Below, piece by piece: positions 42,118-51,857 of a DNA stretch of 64,000 nt; within the stretch, counting starts at the first letter, position 1, and every line of letters starts with the position of its first letter. The stretch is from Planctomycetaceae bacterium (GTDB lineage Bacteria > Planctomycetota > Phycisphaerae > Tepidisphaerales > Tepidisphaeraceae). The notes under the pieces were generated by a model. That model was not told where the DNA came from. It did no database searches and saw nothing but the letters and a program-made list of their open reading frames with translations. The position numbers and the translations under genes are program-made. The DNA is taken from assembly GCA_027487775.1 (NCBI GenBank), contig JAIYCY010000025.1, forward strand, positions 211,692 through 275,691, read 5' to 3'.

Positions 42118-43404
42118 TCATGCGTTCATCGACGATGACTCGCCCCCGGCGTTCTGACGCTTGATGCTGAGGGGAAAGGCGACGAGCACGATCAGAAACG
42201 CGATGGCAGCGATGACCGCCTGTGTCGTCCAGAATCCTGCGAAGAATCCCTCGCCCGGAAACTGCTTGGTCAGGATCTCATTGTACAGACCCGCCAGGAC
42301 GGGTCCGAGTCCGAGGATGACGATGCCAAAGACGGTCTGCGCCGAATGGCGCACGTCCGGTGGAGCAACGTGCTCGACGAAGAGGAACGCACCAGCAAAG
42401 AAGCAGCCGTAACACAACCCATGCAACACCTGCGCTGCCAGCACCGCATTGACATCGGTGGTCGAGGCAAAGATCGCGAACCGCGCGACATACGCCGCAC
42501 AACCGAGTAGAAGCACGCCCTTGAATCCGATTCGTTTGATAAACAGGGCCAGCAACGTCAGGAAGACGATCTCGCTCCACTGCCCGATCGAAAGCGCCGG
42601 TCCGAGCCATTGCTGATCGATCTTCACCGCCCGCTCGAGGAACGGCGCGATGTGGAAGAAATAGACTTGATGCACCATCGCGATCGGCAGTGCGACGATG
42701 CTAAGAACGAACATGCCGCGCCCGCGCAAGAGCCCGAATGCTTTGGCAAACGCCAGTTTTTCCATTGCCCCGCGGCGTGGCGGGGTCTTGGGCAGAAAGA
42801 TGAACGCGTAAATCGCATACGCAATGGCAAGCCCGCCCGAGACAAGCAATGCGTCACCGATCCTGCGTGTGGATTCGGCGGCATCGGAACTCTTAAGCCA
42901 CAGCACCGTAAAGAGGCTTGACGCGACGATCCATCCGAGCGTGCCCAACATTCGCACGGGTGGAAATTGTCTGCGGGAGTCGGAGAGATTTTGGAAACAG
43001 ATGCTGTTGGTCAGCGAGAGCGTGGGCATGTAGCAGATCGAGTAGCAGATGGAGAGAACGAGGAAGACAGGAAAGCTTGTGGTGTATGCCGTTGCGATTT
43101 TGATTGCCCCGCCGATCGCGAGGAGTCCTGCGAGCGCGCGTTCAGCATTCATGACGCGATCGGCAAGCTGACCGGCGATGAACGGTGCGAAGATCGCCCC
43201 GAGACTGCCGGCGAGCCCCAGAATCCAACCCATTTGCGCGGTCGAGAATCCCAGTCCTCCTGCTTCAACAGGGGCGGTCAGATAGTTCGGCAACACCGGC
43301 AGCCATACGCCCCAGACGGCGTATTGCAGGAACATCATCACGCCGAGCGATCCGAGCACACTCCAAGGAGTTGAAGCTTTCTGGTCTGATTGCGCAATCG
43401 ACAT
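42118..43404 (-). CDS. MFS transporter, nucleoside:H+ symporter-like
   Basis: 428 residues with about 12 predicted hydrophobic segments, for example VLGSLGVMMFLQYAVWGVWL, GWILGLAGSLGAIFAPFIAG and YSICYMPTLSLTNSICFQNL. The pattern GWILGLAGSLGAIFAPFIAGQLADR and the FPPVRMLGTLGW loop are typical of the NupG-like nucleoside:proton symporters. Substrate is inferred at family level only. It is upstream of the Fur-like gene, same strand, about 80 bases apart, so possible co-expression or Fur control is worth noting. Confidence 0.82.
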   Translation of the reverse strand: MSIAQSDQKASTPWSVLGSLGVMMFLQYAVWGVWLPVLPNYLTAPVEAGGLGFSTAQMGWILGLAGSLGAIFAPFIAGQLADRVMNAERALAGLLAIGGAIKIATAYTTSFPVFLVLSICYSICYMPTLSLTNSICFQNLSDSRRQFPPVRMLGTLGWIVASSLFTVLWLKSSDAAESTRRIGDALLVSGGLAIAYAIYAFIFLPKTPPRRGAMEKLAFAKAFGLLRGRGMFVLSIVALPIAMVHQVYFFHIAPFLERAVKIDQQWLGPALSIGQWSEIVFLTLLALFIKRIGFKGVLLLGCAAYVARFAIFASTTDVNAVLAAQVLHGLCYGCFFAGAFLFVEHVAPPDVRHSAQTVFGIVILGLGPVLAGLYNEILTKQFPGEGFFAGFWTTQAVIAAIAFLIVLVAFPLSIKRQNAGGESSSMNA

Positions 43405-43501
43405 AGCCGTTTATCGTAATCAGCGAGCATGATCGCGACCAAGGTCCGACCGCGATATCGTCAGAACGGGGGCCGATGCATCTGGAATGCCAGGCCGCGG
43501 T

Positions 43502-46210
43502 TCAGCAGCGCCGACGACGAGCAAGCAGAGGCAGCGCCGCGAGCATGGCGAGCGTCGCGGGTTCGGGGACAAGTGAGACTTGCACGATGCCGTTGGAGTA
43601 AAGGAGGCTGGTGTCCCAGTAGAGACCGGCCAAAAGCGGGGGGAAGTTGAAGCTGCTGAATGTGCCGAGGAGCGTACCGTCGAAGAGATCGAACTGGTTT
43701 CCGAGCGTGGGGTTGAAGCTGTTGATGAGTGTGAGCTTGAGTTGACCGTTGAGGAGAATGCTTCCGGTGGCGTCGATGGCGTCGTACTGTCCGCCGCGCA
43801 GGAGTCCGCCGATTTCCATATCGAGGACGTTGGTGGGAGCGAAACCGATCGAGCCGACGGTGAGAAGCGCTGGCGAGAGACCGGGAGCGAAGGTTCCAGC
43901 GAAGATGGTGTTGTCGAAGGTGCCGACACCCTTGACATAGCCGTTGAAAGTGACGGGCCGGGCGATGCTCGTGCCTGCGACGTCGCCGTTGATGATGACC
44001 GCTCGTGCGAGTGTATTTGTGGAGTTGACGGTTCCCCATCCGACGAGATTTCGCCCGAAGTTCAGCACGATGCCGTTGGCGCTGTTGAGCGTTCCGGCGG
44101 CGGACACATTGCCGAGTTCGGTGTAGCTGCCGAGGACGGCTTGATTGGAATCGAGGAGTGTGACGGAGAATTGCGAGGAATAGAGTTCGCCGTCGAGGTT
44201 GACGCCTGCGGGGTGTGTGGGGCTACCGAGTGAGAGCGGGCCGTTTGCGATGATGGTCGAGCCATTAGCGCTGGCGACGCGTCCCGTGACTGCGCCGTTG
44301 CCCGCGAGCACCGCGCCGAGCGGGATGGCATATCCGTTTGGCACATCGAGCGTTCCGCCGGTGAGTGTGACATCGGGCAGGCTGATGAAGTTCTGTGATT
44401 GCAGTTTCAGCGTGCCTCCGTTGACGGTGACATTGGTACCCGGCGCTGCGAGGAATCCGCCGACCATCGTGGGATTGCCGAGGACAAGTTGACCTGCATT
44501 CACGACGATCGCACCCGATGAGAAGTTGTACCGTCCGGCGAGCGTGGTCGTGCCCGTGGAGCTGTGGATCACTGCGAATCCGGTGCCGGTGGTTTGGTTC
44601 TTGTCGCTCAGATCAGTGAAGTTCATGTTCCCCGACCCGGCAAACGTAAGCGGCCCGACGATCGTGCCAAAGACATTGGCGAGGGTTCGGTTTCCGATGG
44701 CTTCGAGCGTGACGAATGCGAAAGGCTGATACGTTCCGGTGCCGAGTGCCTGATCAGAAGCCAGGGCGAGTCCGCCTGCCGAGTGATTCACGCCGAATGC
44801 ATGTGAGTTGGCATTGAGGGTGACGGTGCCGGTGCCTGACTTGTTGAGGCCGATGAGTCCAGAGACACTTGCGTTGAGGTTCCCATTGAAGTTCTGATCG
44901 ATGTTGACAGTTCCGAAGGTGCTGCTGTTGATCACGCCAGTGAGCGAGTTGGTATTACCGAACAACGTACCGCCGGTATCGATCGTGGTCCCGCCGGTGT
45001 AGGAATTGTTCCCGGAAAGGACGGCGAATCCGCCGCTGGGGATCAACACCGAGCCGCTTCCGCTGATATTGCCGGTATGCGGGGTAACGCTGGAGAGAAA
45101 CTCGATTAGTCCCTGGTTGATCACATCGCCGATGGAGGTGGAGATGGTGCGCAGAGTTCCGGCGTTGACCTGACTCGCGCCGGTGAGGGAATGGGATGCG
45201 CCGGTGAGTTGAAGCACGCCCGGCCCGGTCTTGATGAAGCTGCCGTTGGTGAGCGGAGCGGTGATCGCCAGGAGTTCGGTCGCACCGGTCGAGTTGACGG
45301 CAATGGTTCGGGCCCCGCCGGCCAGATCGACGGCTGCGGTGTTGAAGTTAGGGGTGATGACCGAGATGCCCGAGTTGCTGGTGATGGAGCCCGCGATCGC
45401 GAGCGTCGAGCCTGGGTTAAAGTTGACGACTCCGCCGTCCATGGTGAGTTGCAGGAGCGTCTGTGTGTTGCTCACCAGCAACGTGGGTGTTTGGGTGGGC
45501 GTTTCGATCAGCTTGACATGCGAGCCGCTCGAAAACTGGTTGGGTGGGAGTGCTTGCAGCACGCCGTCGGCATGCACTTCGATGATTCCGCCGATCGTGT
45601 TGCCGGGGCCGCGTGCGAGTTGTAGCGTGACGCCGCTCATGACCTGACTCGTCCCCGCGAGCGAACTCGGCGCGGTTCCGCCGATGGTGACGATGCGGCT
45701 CCCGCCGGGCGAGACGAAGATGGCTCCGCCGGTTCCAGAGAGTGCGCCGGTGATATTGAGTGCGGTCGCTGCTGAATGGGTGATTGTCGTCGGATCAACA
45801 AAGCTCATGGCCAGCGGGAAGTTGATCACGGCAGCGGACCCAAAGACGATGGACGGGTTAGCGCCGAGATTCTCAAACTGCAGGCCGTTGCCACTGAAGG
45901 TGTATAGGTTGGGGTTGACAATGTTGAGCCGTTGCAACCGAAGGGCTGATCCGAAGTTTTGGATCGGTGTGGTGCTGAGCGAGCCGTTGGAGAGGGAGAA
46001 TGGGAAGATGAGTTCGAGATTCGAACCCGCGGTCGGAGGCTGAGTCGGCGCGGCTCCGCCCCAGGAGTTTGAGTTGTTCATGTTGCTGCTGGGCGCGAAC
46101 CCGAATCCGCCTGTCCATGTGTGCGTCACAGCTTCTGCAACTGACTGACTCGCCACCACGGCACAAACCAATGCAAGCAGTACACGACGATCGCGCGGGG
46201 ACTTTGACAT
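43502..46210 (-). CDS. PEP-CTERM protein with beta-strand repeats
   Basis: 902 residues, exported. The ATG at 46210 is chosen because GAGGAG lies just upstream. The signal peptide (MSKSPRDRRVLLALVCAVVA) ends near AEA. Most of the protein is Gly/Thr/Asn/Ser-rich repeats such as SGSGSVLIPSGGFAVLSGNN-like, FIKTGPGVLQLTGASHSLTG and STGTTTLAGRYNFSSGAIVV, resembling autotransporter-associated beta-strand repeats. The C-terminus is VPEPATLAMLAALPLLARRR, a PEP-CTERM sorting signal. Probably a cell-surface or matrix protein; no catalytic domain is visible. Confidence 0.88.
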   Translation of the reverse strand: MSKSPRDRRVLLALVCAVVASQSVAEAVTHTWTGGFGFAPSSNMNNSNSWGGAAPTQPPTAGSNLELIFPFSLSNGSLSTTPIQNFGSALRLQRLNIVNPNLYTFSGNGLQFENLGANPSIVFGSAAVINFPLAMSFVDPTTITHSAATALNITGALSGTGGAIFVSPGGSRIVTIGGTAPSSLAGTSQVMSGVTLQLARGPGNTIGGIIEVHADGVLQALPPNQFSSGSHVKLIETPTQTPTLLVSNTQTLLQLTMDGGVVNFNPGSTLAIAGSITSNSGISVITPNFNTAAVDLAGGARTIAVNSTGATELLAITAPLTNGSFIKTGPGVLQLTGASHSLTGASQVNAGTLRTISTSIGDVINQGLIEFLSSVTPHTGNISGSGSVLIPSGGFAVLSGNNSYTGGTTIDTGGTLFGNTNSLTGVINSSTFGTVNIDQNFNGNLNASVSGLIGLNKSGTGTVTLNANSHAFGVNHSAGGLALASDQALGTGTYQPFAFVTLEAIGNRTLANVFGTIVGPLTFAGSGNMNFTDLSDKNQTTGTGFAVIHSSTGTTTLAGRYNFSSGAIVVNAGQLVLGNPTMVGGFLAAPGTNVTVNGGTLKLQSQNFISLPDVTLTGGTLDVPNGYAIPLGAVLAGNGAVTGRVASANGSTIIANGPLSLGSPTHPAGVNLDGELYSSQFSVTLLDSNQAVLGSYTELGNVSAAGTLNSANGIVLNFGRNLVGWGTVNSTNTLARAVIINGDVAGTSIARPVTFNGYVKGVGTFDNTIFAGTFAPGLSPALLTVGSIGFAPTNVLDMEIGGLLRGGQYDAIDATGSILLNGQLKLTLINSFNPTLGNQFDLFDGTLLGTFSSFNFPPLLAGLYWDTSLLYSNGIVQVSLVPEPATLAMLAALPLLARRRRC

Positions 46211-46226
46211 GACGCTCTCCTCTAAG
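46204..46226 (-). promoter_or_regulatory. Start region with Shine-Dalgarno of the long PEP-CTERM gene
   Basis: The minus strand reads AGAGGAGAGCGTC before ATG at 46210. GAGGAG with about six bases of spacing fixes this start over a TTG-type start further upstream. Confidence 0.65.
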
Positions 46227-46536
46227 ATCTTGCCGGGCCAGCGAGGACCCGAGGCTCTGCTTTCTCTCATTCATCCGCAGCCAACGCGACCGAAACGGCA
46301 GGCCGCACATACGGCCAGACTCACCAGATTCGCACGCGACCACAGATTCACACCAACAGCCCGGAGATTTCTCCGTACCCGCGAGATTAGATCATTCAGA
46401 GTTTTCGTCAATCATAAAATCTTAACATTGCGGCACCCCGCTTCCCGGCTCGAACAGTATCCTCCGCTCTGACTTTCGTTCGACCTTTCGTTCGACCGTG
46501 CTTCCCGATCTACTTTCCCGGTACGGATTCTCACTC

Positions 46537-47754
46537 ATGGTCGACGACACCCATTTCCTCCCCTTTCTTCTGCAGATCCCCGCAACGCCCGGCGAGGTGC
46601 ATCTCAATGCCGGCACGCTCAGCCCCACGCCGCTTCCGGTGATGCGGGCGGTCGAGGCGCTTCGTCATTGTCAGGCGAGCACGCCGAGTTCGTTCTTCTT
46701 TTTCGAGACGTCCCGCCGCATCGACGCATCGCGACGAGCGTTGTCACGATTCCTCAACGCCCGGCCTGAAGACATCTTCTTATTGCCGAATGTCACAACC
46801 GCACTCAACGTTGTCATGCAATCGATTCGCCTCGCGCCCGGCGATGAAATCCTCACCACCGATCACGAGTACGGCGCGATGCGCATCCTTCTCGAACACG
46901 TCGCCCGCCGTGACGGCTCGACTGTTCGCATCGTCAATCTTGGCAATTGCCTGCAAGATCCCGGCGAAGTCGTTGAGGCATTTCGTCGGTCGATCAGCGC
47001 TCGAACGCGTGTCATGTTCTTCAGCCACATCACTTCCGCCAGCGCGCTCGTGCTGCCCGCACAATCGCTCTGCAAGCTCGCCCGTGAACACAACATCCTC
47101 AGCATTGTCGATGGCGCGCACGCGCCGGCACACGTCCCCGTCGATCTGAATGCGATCGATGCGGACGCTTACGGCGCTAATTGCCACAAGTGGATGATGG
47201 CACCGGCGGGCTGTGGATTCCTCTATGCCCGACCATCACTCAAGCCAAAACTCCGGCCGCACATTCTGAGTTGGGGCAACGGCGACTACGACGCAGCACA
47301 GCCGGCCGATCCCGATGCCCCCGCCCCTTCCGGCCCGTGGGACCTCTCTGCAGGATGCACGCGATTGCAGTACCGCCTCGAGTACCTCGGCGTGTACGAC
47401 CGCACGCCGCAAATGGTATTGCCCGAGGTCATCGGCTTTCTGGATCAGATCGGCGTCGATCGCATGCGTTTGCGCGCTGGCGCGCTCGCCCGATTCGCCA
47501 GATCAATCCTGGGTGACATCGGTTGGGTCTGTGGTAATTCTCCTCATCAGGCGATGAGCGGATGCATGAGCATCTTCGAGCTCCCCGCGACCATCGATCC
47601 GAGCACTTTCGCCCATCAACTCTGGACCCGACATCGCATCCTTTGCCCGGTCACCCGCGTGGGCGAGTCGCACTTCCTTCGCGTCAGCACCGGCTGGTTC
47701 AACACGACAGACCAGATCCGGGTGCTCGCATCGGCCTTAAAATCGATGACTTAG
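46537..47754 (+). CDS. Class V aminotransferase, isopenicillin-N epimerase-like
   Basis: About 405 residues, PLP-dependent. The PLP Lys is in GANCHKWMMAPAGCGFLYAR; other motifs are NVTTALNVVMQSI, EILTTDHEYGAM and VDGAHAPAHVPVDLN. This pattern is that of isopenicillin-N epimerase-like and cysteine-desulfurase-like proteins of unknown specificity. A GTG at 46498 is an alternative start adding 13 residues; neither start has a clear Shine-Dalgarno. It is divergent from the PEP-CTERM gene. Substrate unknown. Confidence 0.85.
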   Translation: MVDDTHFLPFLLQIPATPGEVHLNAGTLSPTPLPVMRAVEALRHCQASTPSSFFFFETSRRIDASRRALSRFLNARPEDIFLLPNVTTALNVVMQSIRLAPGDEILTTDHEYGAMRILLEHVARRDGSTVRIVNLGNCLQDPGEVVEAFRRSISARTRVMFFSHITSASALVLPAQSLCKLAREHNILSIVDGAHAPAHVPVDLNAIDADAYGANCHKWMMAPAGCGFLYARPSLKPKLRPHILSWGNGDYDAAQPADPDAPAPSGPWDLSAGCTRLQYRLEYLGVYDRTPQMVLPEVIGFLDQIGVDRMRLRAGALARFARSILGDIGWVCGNSPHQAMSGCMSIFELPATIDPSTFAHQLWTRHRILCPVTRVGESHFLRVSTGWFNTTDQIRVLASALKSMT

Positions 47755-47983
47755 CCGCGATCGGCGGGCGTTTTTTGGGGAATCGGGGAGGAATCGTCTG
47801 GAATCTTGACAATCGGGGGGCGTTTGTCGTACGTTTCTCCGTCCGCCACTTCGGAAGTCGGCATTGCGGGCGTCCGGGCGGGTTTCGTGTGTGAGTGTCG
47901 GCTGCGACAAGTCTGGACGGAGGCGTCCTGATGCATGTCGAAGCAGTCGGGTCGTATGTTATTTTCGAGACGGACGGTCAGTC

Positions 47984-48175
47984 ATGCAACCTGTTCAGAA
48001 GGTCAGCAAATCGCGGAAGCGTAAGCGTCGCAGCCATCACGCCCTACGCCCCACGCAGTACACGCGTTGCCATCAGTGCGGCGCGGCCAAGTTGCCACAC
48101 GCCGCTTGTGCGGCTTGCGGCTACCATAATCCCAAGGTCGCGGTCGCAGTCGGTGAAACGACCGAAGCCGAATGA
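47984..48175 (+). CDS. rpmF: 50S ribosomal protein L32
   Basis: 63 residues: MQPVQKVSKSRKRKRRSHHA, then a zinc ribbon with two CxxC pairs (CHQCGAAKLPHAACAACGY) and a short acidic tail. The basic N-terminus and four Cys are diagnostic for L32. An earlier in-frame start would add about 40 poorly coding residues, so ATG at 47984 is chosen. plsX follows, as in many bacteria. Confidence 0.93.
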   Translation: MQPVQKVSKSRKRKRRSHHALRPTQYTRCHQCGAAKLPHAACAACGYHNPKVAVAVGETTEAE

Positions 48176-48525
48176 GGCAAGCCTCGCGATCCCGCCCTCG
48201 AGCCAAGACGTTCGATTGGCGCGTTCGATCGGCACCTCCGACAGGCTGAGGTTCATGTCGAGGCAGGCCGGATGAGTTCAATCGGACCCGACCGGCGAGA
48301 CGGGCCCGACCCATGGCTCAGTCTGAAGCTCTTGGCGATCGTCTGACGTTTGGCTCACCAACGCCGTGTGATCGACGCCTGAACTCGTGCTCAAAGAGCG
48401 GTCAAACCGCACTGATCTCGAGTGAGTCGGCCCTGATCGCCCAACAACCCTCCGATTTGCATGAAAGAGTCATTCGCTGATTCGTATCCGCTGATTCATT
48501 CCTCCCCAACGCAAGGACCATCACG
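48176..48525 (+). other. Gap between rpmF and plsX
   Basis: 350 bases with no supported gene or RNA. AAGGA lies 12 bases before the plsX TTG. No terminator hairpin was recognised, so read-through from rpmF is possible. Confidence 0.5.
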
Positions 48526-49542
48526 TTGAGAGCCGCTGTCGATGTCATGGGGGGTGACAAAGCCCCAGCCGCCATTCTTCAAGGCTGCTGGGACGCCGCC
48601 CCGTTGCTGGAAGCAGACGACCTGTTGCTGCTCGTCGGTCGCTCAGACGTGGTGATTCCCGCGCTCGAGCGTGCCCCGATCCCCGCCGACAAGAAGGCCC
48701 ACTACAAGTTTGTCGAGGCGACGCAGGAAGTCGCGATGGACGAGTCGCCGGTGGAGGCGATTCGTTCGAAGGGTGACAGTTCGATCAGCGTGATGTGCAA
48801 GCTCGTCGCACGTGGAGAAGCCGATGTCGCCATCAGCGCCGGCAACACTGGCGCGTGCGTGGCTGCCGCCCAACTTCGCATGCGTACGCTCGTTGGCGTC
48901 TCGCGGCCGGGCATTGCAGTTGTTTTCCCCACCTTCCACGGCCCGGTCACCATCTGTGACGTTGGCGCCAACATCGCGCCAAAACCGATCCATCTTCACC
49001 ATTACGCAATCATGGCCAGTGCGTATGCTCGCACGGTGCACGGCATCGACAGCCCCCGCGTCGGCCTGATGAGCATCGGCGAAGAAGACGCCAAGGGCAC
49101 GACGATCGTCAAGGAAACCCGCAAACTGCTCCGCGACGAGCCGCTGATCAACTTCGTCGGCAACATCGAAGGCAAGGACATTTTCAAGGGCACCTGCGAT
49201 GTCGTTGTGTGCGACGGATTCGTCGGCAACATCGTCCTAAAGCTTTCGGAAAGCCTCGCTGAGGCACTCTTTCAGACCATCGCGATGGAAGTGCAGGAGG
49301 CCGACCCTCAGACGTTTGAAAAACTCAAAGGGATCATGAAGCAGATCTACATGAAGCACGACTGGCAGGAGACCGGCGGAGCGCCGCTGCTCGGCGTTGG
49401 TGGGTATTGCCTGATCTGCCACGGTCGAAGCGATGCCCGTGCGATCAAGAATGCCATCCGCGTCGGCAAGCAACTGCACGCCAGCGGCATCAATCGCCAG
49501 ATCGAAGACCAAATCGCCCGCGGCATCCAGGCGGATGAGTGA
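48526..49542 (+). CDS. plsX: Phosphate acyltransferase PlsX
   Basis: 338 residues. PlsX makes acyl-phosphate from acyl-ACP for phospholipid synthesis. The start (M)RAAVDVMGGDKAPAAILQG is the family signature and uses a TTG codon with an upstream AAGGA. Other motifs: AISAGNTGACVAAAQLR, RPGIAVVFPT and CDGFVGNIVLKLSE. It lies between rpmF and fabH, the classic order for lipid-initiation genes. Confidence 0.95.
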   Translation: MRAAVDVMGGDKAPAAILQGCWDAAPLLEADDLLLLVGRSDVVIPALERAPIPADKKAHYKFVEATQEVAMDESPVEAIRSKGDSSISVMCKLVARGEADVAISAGNTGACVAAAQLRMRTLVGVSRPGIAVVFPTFHGPVTICDVGANIAPKPIHLHHYAIMASAYARTVHGIDSPRVGLMSIGEEDAKGTTIVKETRKLLRDEPLINFVGNIEGKDIFKGTCDVVVCDGFVGNIVLKLSESLAEALFQTIAMEVQEADPQTFEKLKGIMKQIYMKHDWQETGGAPLLGVGGYCLICHGRSDARAIKNAIRVGKQLHASGINRQIEDQIARGIQADE

Positions 49543-49655
49543 CGCGACCGCATCCGTCGTTCATGAAAAGATTGCAACTCATCACTGCGACTTGTGCCGC
49601 AGAGTCTCAATTCCCACCCTGCAAAAATCGCAAAACTCTTGTCGATTAACCGTCG

Positions 49656-49671
49656 ACGCATGGCCATGCGT
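49656..49671. promoter_or_regulatory. 16-bp perfect palindrome between plsX and fabH
   Basis: ACGCATGGCCATGCGT, a perfect even palindrome about 184 bp upstream of the fabH ATG. Its place between lipid genes suggests an operator, but no known consensus was matched. Confidence 0.45.
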
Positions 49672-49854
49672 TGTTGTGACTTGGGGATGTCGATGAGAGT
49701 GAAGACGAATTCTGCAGAAGGCTCGTCTTGTCACGGAATCGATGGGGCACGGCTGTTGCCGATGGCGTTGGGACTTTGCTGGCAATGAGGGCGGCGGTGC
49801 TTTCATCGCGGGCGTAGGTGAGTATGCTTGTCGGGCTTGATTTTACATTCCACT

Positions 49855-50856
49855 ATGCCCTTCATTCGCCCCATCATTGCCGGTACTGGCTCAGCTCTGC
49901 CGGCGCGCCGTTTGACCAATGACGATCTGGCTAAAATGGTCGAAACCAGCGACGACTGGATCACCCAGCGAACAGGCATTCGAGAACGCCGCATCGCAGG
50001 CGAAGACGAATCAACAGCAGTCCTCGGGACCGAAGCCGCGCGTCGTGCACTCGAAGCCGCCGGACTGCTTCCGGGTGAGATCGATCTGATTCTTTGCGCG
50101 ACGATCACGCCCGAGATGGTCACCCCCGCGACCGCGTGCTTCATCGCATCGAGGCTCGGACTGACCCAGACGCCCGCGTTCGACCTCTCCGCTGCCTGTT
50201 CGGGTTTCGTCTATGCACTCGATACCGCCGGCGCGTTTATCGCCTCTGGACGCTACCGCAACATCCTCGTCGTCGGCGCTGAAACGATCTCACGCATCAC
50301 CGATTACAAAGATCGCGGAAGCTGCATCCTCTTCGGCGACGGCGCGGGCGCGGTCGTCCTGCGCGCAAGCGACGAATCGAATCAGAGCAACAAGCCCCGC
50401 GGCCTGCTCTCGGCGAGCCTCCACGCCGACGGCAACGGCTGGGAACTGATCTACTGCAAGCCCGGCTCGCGTCACCCCGTCTCCTCATCACTCGTCGACG
50501 CCGGCGATCAATATCTGAAACTCAAGGGTCGCGAGGTCTTTAAGTTTGCAGTCACCAAATTCGTTGAGATGGTCGAGGTCGGCATCGAAAAGGCCAGCCT
50601 CAGCCTCGCGGACGTCAAGCTCATCATTCCGCATCAGTCCAACCTCCGCATCATCGAGGCGGCGATGGAAAAGCTCGGACTGCCGATCGATCGAGCGATG
50701 GTCAACATCGACCGCTACGGCAACACCAGCGCCGCCAGCATCCCGATCGCTCTCGACGAAGCCGTCCGCGCCGGCAAGCTCAGCACGGGCGACGTCGCGG
50801 TCATGGTTGGCATCGGCGGCGGGCTCACCTGGAGCAGCGCGGTCGTGCGGATGTGA
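49855..50856 (+). CDS. fabH: 3-oxoacyl-ACP synthase III
   Basis: 333 residues. It condenses acetyl-CoA with malonyl-ACP to start fatty acid synthesis. The triad is complete: Cys115 in LSAACSGFVYAL, His in LIIPHQSNLRI and Asn in DRYGNTSAASIP. Other motifs: ETSDDWITQRTGIRERRI, GDGAGAVVL. The ATG at 49855 is chosen over a TTG at 49828 because the family starts near this point. It follows plsX by about 310 bases, and fabD follows 56 bases later. Confidence 0.96.
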   Translation: MPFIRPIIAGTGSALPARRLTNDDLAKMVETSDDWITQRTGIRERRIAGEDESTAVLGTEAARRALEAAGLLPGEIDLILCATITPEMVTPATACFIASRLGLTQTPAFDLSAACSGFVYALDTAGAFIASGRYRNILVVGAETISRITDYKDRGSCILFGDGAGAVVLRASDESNQSNKPRGLLSASLHADGNGWELIYCKPGSRHPVSSSLVDAGDQYLKLKGREVFKFAVTKFVEMVEVGIEKASLSLADVKLIIPHQSNLRIIEAAMEKLGLPIDRAMVNIDRYGNTSAASIPIALDEAVRAGKLSTGDVAVMVGIGGGLTWSSAVVRM

Positions 50857-50912
50857 CTCGATCGTTTGAGTTTTCGTGATTGATTCGATGAACCTCTAAC
50901 TTCCCACTGAAC

Positions 50913-51827
50913 ATGGCCAACATCATTCTCTGCCCCGGTCAGGGTGCTCAAATCGTCGGCATGGGTCGCGATTACTTCGAAAAATCCGACGCCGCCCGAA
51001 AGGTGTTTGAGTCGGCAGGCAATGTCCTCGGATTCGATCTGGCAAAACTCTGCTTTGAAGGCCCGGATGTCGAGCTGAACAAAACCGACATCTCCCAGCC
51101 CGCGATCTATGTCACCAGCATCGCCTGCCACGCCGCTGCTTCTGCTGCTGGAAAAATGCCGACCGCCGATCTGCAATTCGCCGGCCTGAGCTTGGGCGAA
51201 TACACGGCCCTGCACCTTGCTGGCGTCTTTTCGTTCGAAGACGGACTCAAGCTCGTCCGCGCGCGCGGGCTCGCGATGCAACGCGCCGCCGAGGCGAATC
51301 CCAGCACGATGGTCGCGGTCATGGGCGCTGATGAACCCGCCATCGAGAAACTCTGCGCCGACTGCGCCCAGGGCGAAGTGCTCGTCCCTGCCAACTTCAA
51401 CGCACCCGGACAAATCGTCGTCAGCGGAAACGTCAATGCCTGCGCACGGCTCACCGACGCCGCCTCCGCGGCCGGTTTCCGGGCCATTCCCCTCACCGTC
51501 GCGGGCGCGTTCCACTCGCCCCTCATGCAAGCCGGCGCGGATGCGATGAAAGTCGAACTCGAGCGCGTCACGTTCAACCCGCCCCGCTCGACCGTCTACT
51601 CCAACGTCACCGCCCGTCCCCACACCGATCCGGCCAGCATCCGCGCCCTGCTCGTCGATCAAATCATCAAACCCGTCCGCTGGGAACAAACCCTCGCCCC
51701 GCTCGCAAACGACCCCGCCCACAAGTTCGTCGAACTCGCCCCCGGCAAAGTCCTCACCGGCCTGCTCAAAAAACAAAACCGCCGCGCCGAAGTCCAAAGC
51801 CTCGCCTCCGCCGACGCGCTGGCGTGA
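50913..51827 (+). CDS. fabD: Malonyl-CoA-ACP transacylase
   Basis: 304 residues. It loads malonate onto acyl carrier protein. The start IILCPGQGAQIVGMGRDYF and the active-site region FAGLSLGEYTALHLAG are typical. The nucleophile motif reads GLSLG rather than the more common GHSLG: the catalytic Ser is kept and the neighbouring His is Leu. A downstream VAGAFHSPLMQ supplies the catalytic His. It ends the rpmF-plsX-fabH-fabD cluster; fabG and acpP are not in the window. Confidence 0.94.
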   Translation: MANIILCPGQGAQIVGMGRDYFEKSDAARKVFESAGNVLGFDLAKLCFEGPDVELNKTDISQPAIYVTSIACHAAASAAGKMPTADLQFAGLSLGEYTALHLAGVFSFEDGLKLVRARGLAMQRAAEANPSTMVAVMGADEPAIEKLCADCAQGEVLVPANFNAPGQIVVSGNVNACARLTDAASAAGFRAIPLTVAGAFHSPLMQAGADAMKVELERVTFNPPRSTVYSNVTARPHTDPASIRALLVDQIIKPVRWEQTLAPLANDPAHKFVELAPGKVLTGLLKKQNRRAEVQSLASADALA

Positions 51828-51857
51828 CTGACCGACACTCGCGTGACACCATCGCGT

